DNA from: SKLM01 sp964542755
GTDB taxonomy: Bacteria > Chloroflexota > Anaerolineae > B4-G1
DNA: 64,000 nt
Direction: 5' to 3'
Assembly: GCA_964542755.1 (NCBI GenBank)
Contig: CAZIWL010000006.1
Coordinates: 11,281-75,280, forward strand
A model generated the notes under the pieces. The model saw only the letters and a program-made list of their open reading frames with translations, was not told where the DNA came from and ran no database searches. Below are positions 9,201 to 18,700 of the stretch, one piece after another. The position numbers and the translations under genes were made by a program. The number at the start of each line of letters is the position of its first letter. Position 1 is the first letter of the stretch.

Positions 9201-11306
9201 CAGCGTGTAGTTCTCCGGTAGATCCGTCAGCCTGACTTCGATGGTCTTGCCCGGACCGACAGATGGGATTCTCCAATAGTCCTGGTCAGTCGGTGCGCAT
9301 ATGTTGCTCCACCATCCCGAATGCGTCAGCTCCCAGCACGGGCCGCCACAGGCGTCGTTTGGCTCGAAATCGTCCGGGCAGTCGGGATAGAGGGGGGTCG
9401 GGCTGGGAGTGGTTGTGGGGGTGTGGGTCGGCGTAGGGCTGGGGGCACCCAGGGTCACCCGGAGGGCGTAGGGGTTCGAACTAGCGAGGTATTCGCCGCC
9501 GGAGCTGAAGACCTTGACGAAGTGCGTGCCGGTCTGGCCTGTGGTGAAGACGATCTGTTCATCGGTCGTCAGCGAGTTGTCCGAGAAGCCAACCTCGGGG
9601 GGACCGGCGTGGTCGTAGAGCGCTACCGCGTAGTCCACCTCCAGGTTGAAAAGGTCAACCGTCACGGTGTCTCCCGGACTGAGCGTGAAACTGAAGAAAT
9701 CCACGTCCTCGGGATGGCAGATGTAGTCGTTGAGGGTCGTACCGATGGCAAGCGGTCTGGCGGAGGCGAAGTCATCGTCCGGCAGAGCCTCGGGGCAGCC
9801 GGGCCCCGGAGTGGCGGTTGGCGAAGGCGTTGGGGAGGGCGACGGGGTGAAGGTTGGCGTGTGCGTCGGGGTGGACGTGGGCGTGTTCGTGGGGGTGGGG
9901 GTCGGCGACTGTGTGGGCGTTTCCGTAGGCGTAGGCGTCGGTTCATCGCTCAGCCTGACCAAGAGGTGGTAGGGAGTCAGCCGACTGTGGGCGCCGTCGT
10001 AACCGACGACCAGCACCCGGTAGTCGCCTGTGCGTTCAGCCGTGTGCACGGCCTGCTCAGCCGCGTAGCCGCCGAGGGCCGATCCAGCCACCTGCTCGTT
10101 CTGCGGATTGTACAGATAGAGGTCAAAGTCAGCGGGCAGATCGCCTTCCGGGCCGTAGAGATCTGCGGTGATCACTTGTCCGGCGGTGACGGTCAGTGCG
10201 AACCAGTCCTCGTCGCCGCTGGGACAGACGTAGGCCGTGTACTCAATGTCTGGCTCGATCGCCACGGCTTCCACAAAACCGTCGTTGGACTCATAATCAT
10301 CCGTGGGGCAGGATGGTGTGCTGGTTGGGGAAGGGGTCGGCGTCGGCGTGTGGGTCGGAGTATGGGTTGGTGTCGGCTCCGACCCCAGGGAGACGAGCAG
10401 TCGGTAGGGCTCCATTGCGCTGTAGGCGCCTGCGTATCCCGTGACCAACACACGATAGTCGCCCGAGTGTTCCGCGAGATACGTAACTTGCTCGGGAGCA
10501 GTGTCGCCGAGGGTTGATTCGCCCACCTGCTGCTCCGATGGGCTGTAGAGATAGAGATCGAAATCGGCCGGCAGGTCACCATACAGGCCGTAGAGATTGG
10601 CAGTGATGACTTGTCCAGCAGTGAGAGAGAGACGGAACCAGTCCTCGTCGTCAGCCGGGCAGATATACGCAGTCTGCTCAGTTCCGGGAGCAATGGCGAC
10701 GGCTTCCTCGAAGGAATCGTTGGCCTCGTGGTCGTCGGTGGGACAGGTAGGCGTCTCCGTGGGCGTCGGCGTGGGCGTGGGTGGGTCGTCGAGCTCGACG
10801 CGGAGCGCGCAGTCGGAGGTCTCGCTGTGCGTTCCCTCGTAACCAACGATCGTGATGCGGTACTCTCCGGTCACCACGGCCGTGTGGAGGATCTGCTCAT
10901 CCGTCGTACCAGCATTCTCGGACTGGCCGAGGGGCGTCCCTTCGGGGTCATAGAGATAGAGATCGAAGTCGGCGGGGAGGCTGTAGAGATCGGCCCGAAT
11001 CTGCTGACCGCCGCTAGCGCTGAACCGGAACCAGTCCTCGTCGCCGCTGGGACAGATATAGATGCCGACATAGGAGGTATCGGGCTCCATGGCGTACGCG
11101 TTCCAGAAGCTGTCGTTGGGTTCGTATCCGTCATAGGGGCAATCGCGCGGGGCTGCTATGATCGGGCCTTCGGGGGGGCCAGGGCGAGGCGCTGGCAAGG
11201 ACGTGTTCTTGGCGCCAGATGTGGCGGCAGCAGCGATGACCAGCGCGGTCGCGAGCAGTGCCACCGGGAAGAGCTTCTGCGGCGAAGTCCTAGATGGTGT
11301 GTTCAT
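6204..11306 (-). CDS. Giant secreted PPC-repeat protein with metzincin-type zinc protease motif
   Basis: A 1700-residue exported protein. The signal peptide (LFPVALLATALVIAAAATSG) is followed by about six pre-peptidase C-terminal (PPC)-like domains, each opening with a CP-D-EPND-type segment and containing GDEDWFRFS-like strands. Thr/Pro linkers such as PTPTPTETPT separate them and are probably surface-exposed and possibly glycosylated. A CARDB-like segment (VDLTVDGIEVTQG) leads to a catalytic region with HELGHNFGRLH at residues 1186-1196, the metzincin HExxHxxGxxH motif, and a Met-turn-like DFMSYCGP. Ig-like domains follow, then YLPVILRN, a membrane segment (YMVLWLVICAGAVSYIGGSA) and a basic tail. 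The start at 11306 has AGAGGTG upstream; longer in-frame extensions lack signal character. Proteolysis is inferred from motifs; the target is unknown. Confidence 0.88.
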   Translation of the reverse strand: MNTPSRTSPQKLFPVALLATALVIAAAATSGAKNTSLPAPRPGPPEGPIIAAPRDCPYDGYEPNDSFWNAYAMEPDTSYVGIYICPSGDEDWFRFSASGGQQIRADLYSLPADFDLYLYDPEGTPLGQSENAGTTDEQILHTAVVTGEYRITIVGYEGTHSETSDCALRVELDDPPTPTPTPTETPTCPTDDHEANDSFEEAVAIAPGTEQTAYICPADDEDWFRLSLTAGQVITANLYGLYGDLPADFDLYLYSPSEQQVGESTLGDTAPEQVTYLAEHSGDYRVLVTGYAGAYSAMEPYRLLVSLGSEPTPTHTPTHTPTPTPSPTSTPSCPTDDYESNDGFVEAVAIEPDIEYTAYVCPSGDEDWFALTVTAGQVITADLYGPEGDLPADFDLYLYNPQNEQVAGSALGGYAAEQAVHTAERTGDYRVLVVGYDGAHSRLTPYHLLVRLSDEPTPTPTETPTQSPTPTPTNTPTSTPTHTPTFTPSPSPTPSPTATPGPGCPEALPDDDFASARPLAIGTTLNDYICHPEDVDFFSFTLSPGDTVTVDLFNLEVDYAVALYDHAGPPEVGFSDNSLTTDEQIVFTTGQTGTHFVKVFSSGGEYLASSNPYALRVTLGAPSPTPTHTPTTTPSPTPLYPDCPDDFEPNDACGGPCWELTHSGWWSNICAPTDQDYWRIPSVGPGKTIEVRLTDLPENYTLALYHPGCNTVAVSNNPGTEDEIILYTTTASGTAYADVLSYGGSFNKAAKYHVSGQVFDCALDDLESNDDSDNAYDFGRIANTTERESGLSICPPGDRDWFSVDLEADDRFVAEVAYYAPETSLLMCLYDAGLVQVACTHPDLQHDRIDYVVPVTLPQRSTYYLSVETASGTDAYDGYQISLTVQEPTPTPTSTSTPTATPTPTATSTTPPQVDLTVDGIEVTQGLQGYPNPSINLVADKKTWVRLYFRSNLRDVCCTTARLRLLNAQGSTFVDPANGPLWARTRGSRRTHRFDTLNFLIPQAYLEEGTLIIQPQLNHDQAVPESDYGNNNPVYTRTFTTRDPLNIVFVRVRYHIEQPGPKPAGTPTLVPTVTPTVLVPPKGSGPRGKHYTRKIYPVPHVHSWLPDTGDTVDFDGDLSKLSEWGKLLSKIEWMAAHNTKAPPGVYNLHWYGVVPDLHGALRDGILGLGYTPGRSAIGYGGQTLAHELGHNFGRLHAPCGAPTKTWDINFPYAEGKTGEFGFDPDTQKVYDPAGTYDFMSYCGPAWMSPYTYQALYDRVGGPTAATARSDAQEGEYLLIGGEVEREAGTGEIKEAYVDNRPTGSNDAVGEGPYALEVRNGEGSALFTRHFDPQMIELRSDGSTGDAPGESWLQVLPFPTGAERVVLLHDDEVLDQRAASAHTPAVTVTYPNGEEALTGTLDVTWTGTDVDGDPLIYTLQYSVDGGETWTAAEVNLTATHRTLDAEAMAGTTQGKIRVLASDGINTGTDESDGIFSVPRKPPEVHVAWPPAGSVVAPEGVVFLQASAYDLEDGPLTGASLAWSSDQDGPLGQGEEVAALTLSAGWHTISVTATDSDARTASDAIRLCVGYGTYLPVILRNQDQFPTRAPVIGGSSGDSPMPHPYMVLWLVICAGAVSYIGGSAVTRGVPARVSGTHQPRRHLTGSAGQSARPSPRKPDARGLVSPGQSVDTTPSRSRCSSKPEEREPAIEAAEERVKESEC

Positions 11307-11585
11307 TTCGCACCTCTTCTCATTTGCGGACTTGCTCGAGTCCCGTGTCCGAGCCCGATGTGACGGCTGTCCGGTTACGCAACCCCAACCACCGGTGCGG
11401 CTCGATGGCCGAGTGAGGGTATTCTGTCCCAAGCCGTGTGCCTGCGCGCCAGTCAGATGCCTCCTAGCGGATCCGGCGCTAGTCGGGGCGTGTATGTCCC
11501 ACTAGCTAGCCCTCAAGCGTTGAGGGTGCACGGCTTGACGCCACGTTTACCATCACCGACGGCAGTAAGCCGCGGCACCGCAGGG
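11307..11585. other. Intergenic region with a short hairpin
   Basis: No gene is visible. A perfect 7-bp stem with a 3-base loop (CCCTCAA/TTGAGGG, 11511-11527) lies downstream of the lipoprotein gene on the minus strand. It lacks a clear T-tract, so at best it is a weak terminator. Confidence 0.35.
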
Positions 11586-12020
11586 TCATTGCGCTGGTGT
11601 GACGTCGGGCATCTCGAATTCTAGCGCGTGAAGCCAGACCAGGCTGCGACCTCGATCATCTGTACCTTGGATCTCAATACGGAGTTCGACGCCGTCCCTT
11701 CGCCAGACCTGGTGCGGGAGGGTTGTCATCGCCTCCGTCGGCGCCTGTCGCCGCCAACCGTTCTCCTGGAGCCAGTGGGTGTAGAAGTCGAAGAGTTGGG
11801 GCTCGATTAGGTTCGTGGCGAAGACGCATCCTTCGTCAGGCTGAGACGCCGCCGGTTCGGCATCGTCAGGCAGGGACAGGTCGGCGGCGACCACGGTCAC
11901 CTCTGAACACAGCAAGTGCTCGGCCGCAGTCGATTCCAACTGCAGGAGACGGCAGCTAGTCAGAGCGAGGGAGACTGCCCCGACAAAGGCAAGGGTTCTT
12001 TGGATGCTCGCACGTGTCAT
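11586..12020 (-). CDS. Small predicted lipoprotein of unknown function
   Basis: A 144-residue protein with a lipoprotein signal: hydrophobic stretch LAFVGAVSLALTSC, with the modified Cys at residue 23. The mature part is mixed alpha/beta with no family I recognise. It includes CSEVTVVAADLSLPDD, LFDFYTHWLQENGW and WRRDGVELRIEIQG, which suggest a compact folded domain on the cell surface. A GGGGGG run precedes the ATG. It lies between a fibre-like gene upstream and the metzincin protein downstream on the same strand, and is probably part of the same surface cluster. No function is proposed. Confidence 0.7.
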   Translation of the reverse strand: MTRASIQRTLAFVGAVSLALTSCRLLQLESTAAEHLLCSEVTVVAADLSLPDDAEPAASQPDEGCVFATNLIEPQLFDFYTHWLQENGWRRQAPTEAMTTLPHQVWRRDGVELRIEIQGTDDRGRSLVWLHALEFEMPDVTPAQ

Positions 12021-12075
12021 TTTCCCCCCAGAGAGCTGGCTCCGGCATCCGTGTGTTGGACAGCGGAATCGGCAA

Positions 12076-12103
12076 ATTGGGGATCATCCCCGTGATCCCC
12101 AAT
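12076..12103 (-). terminator. Probable terminator after the 1042-aa fibre-like gene
   Basis: A perfect 11-bp inverted repeat (ATTGGGGATCA / TGATCCCCAAT) with a 6-base loop, followed on the minus strand by TTT. It lies about 70 bases beyond the stop of the fibre-like gene and before the lipoprotein gene. The T-tract is short, so moderate confidence. Confidence 0.6.
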
Positions 12104-12175
12104 CCGCCCCCACTGCGTGCCGTCAGTCCGGCATGCAGCAGGACCACAACTGTGCACCCCTTACGAGCAGGCGCG

Positions 12176-15100
12176 CTACTGGAGCGTCACCATGGCCCAG
12201 ATGAGCCCATCGTCGTCCTTGGCGAGGGGCTCCAACGCCTTCCCGATGGTCGTTCCCGGCGCGTAGAACGTGATGCCGCCAGCCTCCACCTGCTGCGCCG
12301 CCGCGGCCGTACCGCTGACAGATGCGGTGGAGAGGAGATCGCCGGCCTGCAGGTTCCCCGCGGACCCATCGACCTTGACCTGCGCCGGGCCCATCACCAC
12401 GATGAGCATGTAGTCGCCGGGCGCGACGGGTCCGTCGGTGCTCCTGGTGCGACCCGCGGACCGGCGCTTCAGCTCGCCATCATGCTGGATCGTTTCGACG
12501 TCCTGCTCCTCGACGAAGCGGCGGTAAATGACGCCGATGACGGCGGAGCTGTTGGCGCCCTCGGCTTTCTGCACTGCGGGCACGGGCGTGCTGCCCTCGC
12601 CGAGGGCGGCGGCCATGCCGCTCGCGACCACGACATCCCCGGTCTCCAGGTTGGCGTTGCCGCCGTTTTGCGCGACGAGCATCAGCGGGCCGCTGGAAGC
12701 GATGCCTCCACCCGCGTGGATCTTGTCTGGCGTCCAGACGCCCCACTCGCCGTCGGCAGCGGTGGTGTTGGCGTGGACTCCGACATCTCCAGCCTCCCAG
12801 ACGGAGACACCGTCATAGTCAGCGCTACTGATGTAGATGCCATTGTTGCCAGCGTCGGCGATGTGAATGCCGTCCCCATCGGTCTGATCGATCTCCAGGC
12901 CGACGCCTCCGGCGCTTCCTATGTAGACCCCGTCGTCGCCGGCACTTGTCACGTGAATGCCCTTGTCGCCGGCAGCCTTGATCTCGACGCCGTCGTCGCC
13001 GGCATCGTCGACGTACATGCCGTCGCTTCCCGCGGTACCGATATCAATGGCGCTGAAGCCGGCATTTCTCACGCCCACACCGACAGAAGCATCGATGATT
13101 TCCAGGCCCTCGCCCCCAGCTTTCCCGACGTACAGCCCGTCGTTGTCGACATAGTCGATGTTAATGCCATCCCGGCCCGCCTCCCGGATATACAGGCCAT
13201 CCTGGCCCGCGTAGCCCACCCAGACTCCGATGTCGTCCACGCCGGCTATGTCGATGCCGTCTCGAGTGTCGAGCGTCCATACGTCGGTGGGCAGGGTATG
13301 GGTCAGGGCGTCTCCGGCATCGTAGATCACAAGCCCGTCATCGGCGGCGTCAGAGACATAGACACCGTCATCTCCGGCTTCCCACACGTAGACGCCATCG
13401 TTTCCGGTCTGGCTGACGTAGAGGCCGTGGCCGTGCGCGTTCCAGACCTTGACGCCGTCGTTGCCGCTCTCCCAGATCGAGACGGCGTCATTGCCGGTGT
13501 AGCCCAGCCAGAGACCATGGTGTTGGGCTCCGGCGACCCCAATGCCGTCGTGGGTGTCCCCAAATCCGGCATCTGAGGGTGTCGTGTGGGTGGGTGCGCC
13601 GCCGGCATCCCATATCTCGATGCCGTCATCGCCGGCGCCGATGTAGTTACCGAAGATCTCGTATCCGATCTGAAGGCCATCGTCCGTCGGTGTTTCGACG
13701 AAGAATCCGTCCTGACCCGGTGCTCGGACGTGCACGCCGTCCCCAGCCGGATAATCGACTTGGAGACCATCCTCGCCTGCTTGGTTGACGTAGAGCCCGT
13801 CATAGCCAGCGTATCCGACGAAGAGGCCGTAGCCTTTGGCCCCGGCGACATCAACTCCGTCATGCGTGTCAAAGCCGTGGATGTCCGAAGGCGTTGTATG
13901 CGTTGCAACGTCGCCAGCGTCGTAGATGTCGATGCCATCATCGTCGGCGCCGAAGACTTGGACCCCGTCCACCCCTGCCCCACTCACGTTCAACCCGTGG
14001 CGACCAGCGTTGTTGACCAGGAATGCATCGTACGTGGATGAGCTAACGAAGATGCCGTAGTTGGCCGAGGCTACCTCCAACCCATCGTCGCCGGCCGAGG
14101 CAACGTGGAGCCCGTCTTGGTCGGCGCTGCTGACGCTGAACGCCGGTCCTCCTCCACTGCTGTTGAGCGCCAGACCGGTGCCGCTGCCGGACCAGGCCTC
14201 GCCCCAGTGGTCGTGAGCGCCAGCGCTCCCGGCGTCGTCCAGGGCGCACTCCCACATCTTAGCGGTATCGTTCCACTCAGCTATCTGACCGTCGGAACAG
14301 CCTTCGGGCAAACGGTAGGCCGGGACGATGCTGAACTCAGTGGCTGCGAGGTCCAGGCCCATCCCTGCAGTGTAGGTCACGGTGTCGTCTCCATCGTCGA
14401 GGCCGTTGGGGAGATCCGTCAGGTTGGTCCAATGGACGCTAGCTGTGCCATTGCCCTGGAGATCGTTCTTCGAGTAATATCTGGAGTCGTGGTCGTGGTC
14501 GGAGCGCGCTGCTGTTGCCCCGCTGCCTGTCCCGTCGAAGTCGATGGCCAGAGTCACCTCGCCGCTGGTGCCTCCGCCGAGGAGGCCGCTGCCCGCATTG
14601 ACCGCTGTGATGTCGCCCCCGCCGTCACCGGTGCCGACGTCATCGGTCTCACAATCGACGGTGCCGTCCGGGTGGATGACGCGGATGGAGGAGCCGGTGG
14701 GACACGGCTCTGTTACGCGCTCCTGGACGACGGACGTCAGGACGCTGAAGGCCCCGGCGCTCAGATCCAGCCCCGTACCGGCGGTGTAGGTGGTATCGTC
14801 GTCCCCGTCGTCGAGCCCGGTCGGCCTGTTCTCCAGGCCTGACCATGGTGCGTTCAGCGCGTAGAAGGCGTAGGGCGCGGCGCGGAGAGCAACGCGCCCG
14901 CTCAAAGCCGTGTAGCTCCCGCTCCCGGCGGGGCAGCGCACGCTGATCGCCAGATGGCGCTCGTCCCCGGGGAAGGCTCCGACGCCGAAATCCAAGTCGC
15001 TGACGGTGAAGCGCCCGTCACCGACCGGTACATTGGTCTTCGTCTGCGTCGCGCCGATCTGGGAACCGTTCTGTGGCGCGTCGTGGAGGGTGAACTGGAA

Positions 15101-15304
15101 GTCGCACGTGTCGCTGACGGTGCTCCCGTTTCGGATCAAGTGGCCTTGATAGGTGAAACCTGAACCCAAGGGCCCGGAGGGGCCGAGCAGCCCAGCAAGC
15201 TCGGGGGTCTGAGCTTGCGCTCCGCCAGCAACCAGCACAGCGCACGTCAGGATCAGGCCGAGGCCACAGGCCGTCGCCACACCGAGCACCCTCTTCCTAT
15301 TCAT
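12176..15304 (-). CDS. Secreted fibre-like protein with DG-type beta-repeats (fibre A)
   Basis: A 1042-residue exported protein with signal peptide (CGLGLILTCAVLVAGGAQA). Residues about 30-270 form a head domain beginning GSGFTYQGHLIRNGS, almost identical to that of the 1210-residue neighbour. The middle (about 385-830) is a long array of roughly 10-15-residue units of the pattern AGDDGVYV-x-x-AG, for instance GNDGVYVWEAGDDGVYVSD, suggesting an elongated beta-solenoid or trimeric stalk. The C-terminal domain (from about 850) resembles the tip of bacterial and phage tail-spike-like proteins, with LETGDVVVASG, IGVIYRRF, GDLLSTASVSG and GTTIGKALEPL. Probable cell-surface fibre. A hairpin (15344-15375) lies in its leader. 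It is the last of three fibre genes on this strand. Adhesion is inference. Confidence 0.85.
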   Translation of the reverse strand: MNRKRVLGVATACGLGLILTCAVLVAGGAQAQTPELAGLLGPSGPLGSGFTYQGHLIRNGSTVSDTCDFQFTLHDAPQNGSQIGATQTKTNVPVGDGRFTVSDLDFGVGAFPGDERHLAISVRCPAGSGSYTALSGRVALRAAPYAFYALNAPWSGLENRPTGLDDGDDDTTYTAGTGLDLSAGAFSVLTSVVQERVTEPCPTGSSIRVIHPDGTVDCETDDVGTGDGGGDITAVNAGSGLLGGGTSGEVTLAIDFDGTGSGATAARSDHDHDSRYYSKNDLQGNGTASVHWTNLTDLPNGLDDGDDTVTYTAGMGLDLAATEFSIVPAYRLPEGCSDGQIAEWNDTAKMWECALDDAGSAGAHDHWGEAWSGSGTGLALNSSGGGPAFSVSSADQDGLHVASAGDDGLEVASANYGIFVSSSTYDAFLVNNAGRHGLNVSGAGVDGVQVFGADDDGIDIYDAGDVATHTTPSDIHGFDTHDGVDVAGAKGYGLFVGYAGYDGLYVNQAGEDGLQVDYPAGDGVHVRAPGQDGFFVETPTDDGLQIGYEIFGNYIGAGDDGIEIWDAGGAPTHTTPSDAGFGDTHDGIGVAGAQHHGLWLGYTGNDAVSIWESGNDGVKVWNAHGHGLYVSQTGNDGVYVWEAGDDGVYVSDAADDGLVIYDAGDALTHTLPTDVWTLDTRDGIDIAGVDDIGVWVGYAGQDGLYIREAGRDGINIDYVDNDGLYVGKAGGEGLEIIDASVGVGVRNAGFSAIDIGTAGSDGMYVDDAGDDGVEIKAAGDKGIHVTSAGDDGVYIGSAGGVGLEIDQTDGDGIHIADAGNNGIYISSADYDGVSVWEAGDVGVHANTTAADGEWGVWTPDKIHAGGGIASSGPLMLVAQNGGNANLETGDVVVASGMAAALGEGSTPVPAVQKAEGANSSAVIGVIYRRFVEEQDVETIQHDGELKRRSAGRTRSTDGPVAPGDYMLIVVMGPAQVKVDGSAGNLQAGDLLSTASVSGTAAAAQQVEAGGITFYAPGTTIGKALEPLAKDDDGLIWAMVTLQ
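14494..15136. repeat. Near-identical 643-bp DNA repeat, copy 1 (fibre A head domain)
   Basis: This stretch matches 18581-19223 with a constant offset of 4087 bases. I can see only one substitution, at about 14527 versus 18614. Identity drops sharply outside it. It covers the shared head domain of the two fibre genes and suggests recent duplication or gene conversion. Confidence 0.9.
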
Positions 15305-15343
15305 CTCGGCGTCTCCTCTGTCTGAGTGTCAATCCGTTACGGT

Positions 15344-15375
15344 GGGTGGACGCCCAGGCTACTGAGCGTCCACCC
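15344..15375. other. Perfect 10-bp hairpin upstream of fibre A
   Basis: GGGTGGACGC and GCGTCCACCC are separated by 12 bases. It lies in the short interval between the decayed PKD-like gene and the fibre A start. It has no T-tract. A differently sequenced hairpin occupies the equivalent place before fibre B (19431-19461), so the position and structure, not the sequence, are conserved. Confidence 0.6.
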
Positions 15376-15429
15376 ATCCCGGGTCCCCGCCCCAGAGCGA
15401 GCGCACACCTTCGTGGCGCTACACCAGGG

Positions 15430-15755
15430 GTTCGCGTCAGCTCTTCACAACGTAGGCTAGCAATGTGCTCGTCCAAGGCGGCTTTGGTTGTCACCGTTGC
15501 GCGGACCGTGTCTGTCTAGGCCCGTCCCTGGGCCAAGGTGCAGTTCCAGACCTTCGCCAACACGTCGTAGTCCCGCACCATGGCAAACGTGTGTTCCAGG
15601 GGCGTGATCAATGGGTCGTCGCTGCCAGTGGATGCAGCGTGGTTCAAGTCGTTGCACTCGATCGAGTTGGCATTGCGCCTTCTGGCGATGCTTCGGCCTC
15701 CGGAGGCGCTGCCCGGCCCAGCTGGGCCCCGGATGCTCTGCAACCTAGCGGCCAT
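15430..15755 (-). pseudogene. Decayed copy of the PKD-like secreted protein gene
   Basis: The minus strand encodes a broken relative of the C-terminal third of the intact gene at 19522-20118. One piece reads DPLITPLEHTF and YDVLAKVWNCT, matching DPLTTPLHTF and YDVLIKVWNCT in the intact copy. An in-frame stop follows, and the frame then continues TTKAALDEHI, matching MTKADLDEHI. The signal peptide and first two thirds are gone, and the final FLPMVMKN motif is lost. It occupies the same position relative to fibre A as the intact gene does to fibre B, so it is best read as the degenerate half of a tandem cassette duplication. Confidence 0.85.
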
Positions 15756-15758
15756 AGG

Positions 15759-18700
15759 CTACCATGCCACCTCGGCGGTCCGCACGGTGGCGACCCAGCG
15801 CACAGTCCTGTCGGGGGGCCCGGTCACCTCGAGAACCAGGGCACCGTTGGAATCGTCGAGATCGAAGTCCGTGCCGCCGATGTCGTCTCCGAGCTTTGTG
15901 ACGACTGGTGTACCGAAGACGAAGTTCACTGTATTAGCCCCCCACCCTTCAATGACACCTTGAGTGGTGTACCCGGCCGAGTACGGAATGGAGCCAGCAG
16001 TTCGCGCAACGACCAAGATGTCGAAGGTGATCGAGCGGTGTCCAATGGTCAGGCGCTGAGAGGCACCATCCAGGAACAACTCGGTCGGTGTGTCATCATA
16101 GGTCGTTCCGCGCAGGACATAGAAAGCCTGCTGAGCGTCCCCCGCCTCGCTGAAGCTCCCCGCTGCGTGAGCTACTGAGCCAAAGTGCGATGCCTCCGCG
16201 CTGTGGCCGCCGACCACGGTGGAGAAATTGGCTCCTGCTTCGTTGTTGTAGCCGCCGCTAACTGTGGCATGGTCGCCGACGGCCTCATTGTCGTAGCCGC
16301 CACATACGACGGATTGATCGCCCTTGGCAGCATTTGCCCATCCGCCGCAGACGGTGGCATCCTTGCCTTCGGCGATGTGCATCTGGCCCCCGCCGATGGA
16401 GGCATAGTCACCCTCGGCTACGTTCTCCGTGCCTCCGGCCACGGTGGCCCAGCTGCCCGTTACCGTGATCTGCTCACCGCCCCCGATGGTGGCGGCCCAG
16501 GCATCGGCGGTGTTTCCTTGGCCTCCGGAGACGGTAGCGTATCCCTCACTAGCACGGTTCAGTCCGCCGCCACCGATCACGCTGAGCATGCCACTGGCCG
16601 TGTTGGGCAGGTTGCGCACGACGATCGGATCCTCGCCCCCGCCGCCGGCGACGACGGAGCCGATGCCGCTAGCCGTGTTGTACCCGCCCCCACCGACGGT
16701 GGCATAGTCTGCTGTGACCGTGATGTACGTGCCGCCGGCAACGGTGGCGCCTTCACCTCTCGCATGGATGTACGCCCCTCCGCCCACAGTGGCCGCGGGG
16801 CCCGTAGCGCTGATGTATGCGCCGCCTCCGATGGTCGAAACGTTGTCAGACGCGGTGTTATGTACTCCCCCGCCTACGGTCGATGCGTAGCCCGTGGCGG
16901 TGACAAAGGAACCGCCGCCGATGGTGCTAGCCTCTCCTATTGCAGTGTTGTAGCCACCCCCTCCTATGGTCGCAGCGGTTCCGACCGTGTGGTTTTGTGT
17001 GCCTCCTCCCACGGTGCCGAATTTGCCTGTGACAGAAATGGATGTCCCGCCGCCGACGGTGCCAAATGCCGCCGTGACCACGTTCGTGTCGCCACCGCCA
17101 ACCGTGGCTGCCTCTCCGGTCACCCGAATACTCCGGCCGCCACCGATTGTGGAGGCTTCACCAAAAGCGGAATTCAGGATGCCTCCACCTAGCGTTGCCA
17201 AATCACCGTCCACCTGGTTCTCGTGGCCGCCGCCCACAGCCGCGTAGTCGCCCGTGACCGTGATGTAGGAGCCTCCAGCGACGGCGCTCCCGGTGGCCGC
17301 GACGTCGATATTCTGCCCGCCGCCTACGGTGGCGTAGTCACCGGTGACTGTGATACTCTTTCCTCCTCCGATCGTGCCATAGGAGGAGGCAACTACGTTG
17401 GTATCGCCTCCGCCAATGGTGGCCCGGTCCCCGCTAGCAGTATTGCCCAGCTCAACGAAGGGAGAGAACCCACCGCCGCCGGCCACGACTGAGCAGGCAC
17501 CGCTGGCGGTGTTCGAGCCACCACCTCCAACGGCAGCGCCGAGTCCACGTGAGTCATTGTGCCCGCCCCCACTCACCGTGGCGTAGGAATCGGCGGCTCT
17601 ATTCCGGTAGCCGCCCCCGACGCTCGCGATGGTGCCCGTGACGTGGTTGTCGAGGCCTCCTCCCACGGCTGCGTAGCCTCCCGTGACAGTGATTCGAGAG
17701 CCACCGGCCACCGTGGCCCCCGCTGCACTCACGCTGATGTACTGACCACCGCCGATCGTGGACGTGATGCCTCCGGCGTAGTTGTTGGCTCCACCGCCGA
17801 CGACGCTCCAATCGCCGCTGGCAGTATTGCCATACGCACTATGTATGCCGATTCCGCCGCCGCCCCCAACGGTGGCCCCAAACCCGGTGGCGGTGTTGAG
17901 CCCGCCTCCGCCGACCGTACCGTAGGCCCTCGTAGCACTGTTCCCGAGGCCTCCCCCAACCGTGGAACCGGGTCCGGAGGCCGTGTTGCTATCTCCGCCG
18001 CCGATGGTGGCGGCGTCGCCGCCGGCCGTGTTCCCCGATCCGCCGCTTACCGTACCCGCTGTGCCGGAGATGACGTTGGGATTCCACACATCGCCGCCGC
18101 CTCCGATCGTCGCCCCCGTCACTGAACCGCGTACGTTGTTCGCAGAGTGCCCACCGATCACGTTGGGGCCGAGATTGATGTTGGAGACAGGTGCCAGGCG
18201 CAGCGCGGCCGCACCTTTCACGGCAAGCGTCAGGGTCACTGCGTCAGTGGTACCCACGAAATTGGTGTCGGGATCCGTGCCAGCGTTGCCCGTCAGGGAC
18301 CAGGCTCCGCTGGTTCCGCCCAAGTCATCGCTGCAGTACCAGACGCTCGACCCAACGTCCCATTTGGCCACCTGTCCATCGGCGCACCCCTGAGGCATTC
18401 GGTAGGCAGGAATGATGCTTATCGTCGTGCCGGCGAGAGAGAGTCCGGTGCCCGTGGAGTAGGTTGTGTCATTATCACCGTCACCCAGTCCCTGGGGCAC
18501 GTTTGTGATATTGTTCCAATGGACGCTGGCCGTCTTGTCACCCTGGAGCTCGCTCTGCCTATAATAGCTATTGTCGTGATCGTGGTCGGAGCGCGCTGCT
18601 GTTGCCCCGCTGCCCGTCCCGTCGAAGTCGATGGCCAGAGTCACCTCGCCGCTGGTGCCTCCGCCGAGGAGGCCGCTGCCCGCATTGACCGCTGTGATGT

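Noticed and set aside
12784..14100. Dense short repeats resembling a CRISPR-like or satellite array
   Set aside because: The repeats are codon-phased, imperfect and encode the DG-type protein repeats of fibre A; there are no uniform repeats with unique spacers.
16200..18130. Second array of short repeats
   Set aside because: They encode the YadA-like GGG repeats of fibre B, not a DNA-level element.
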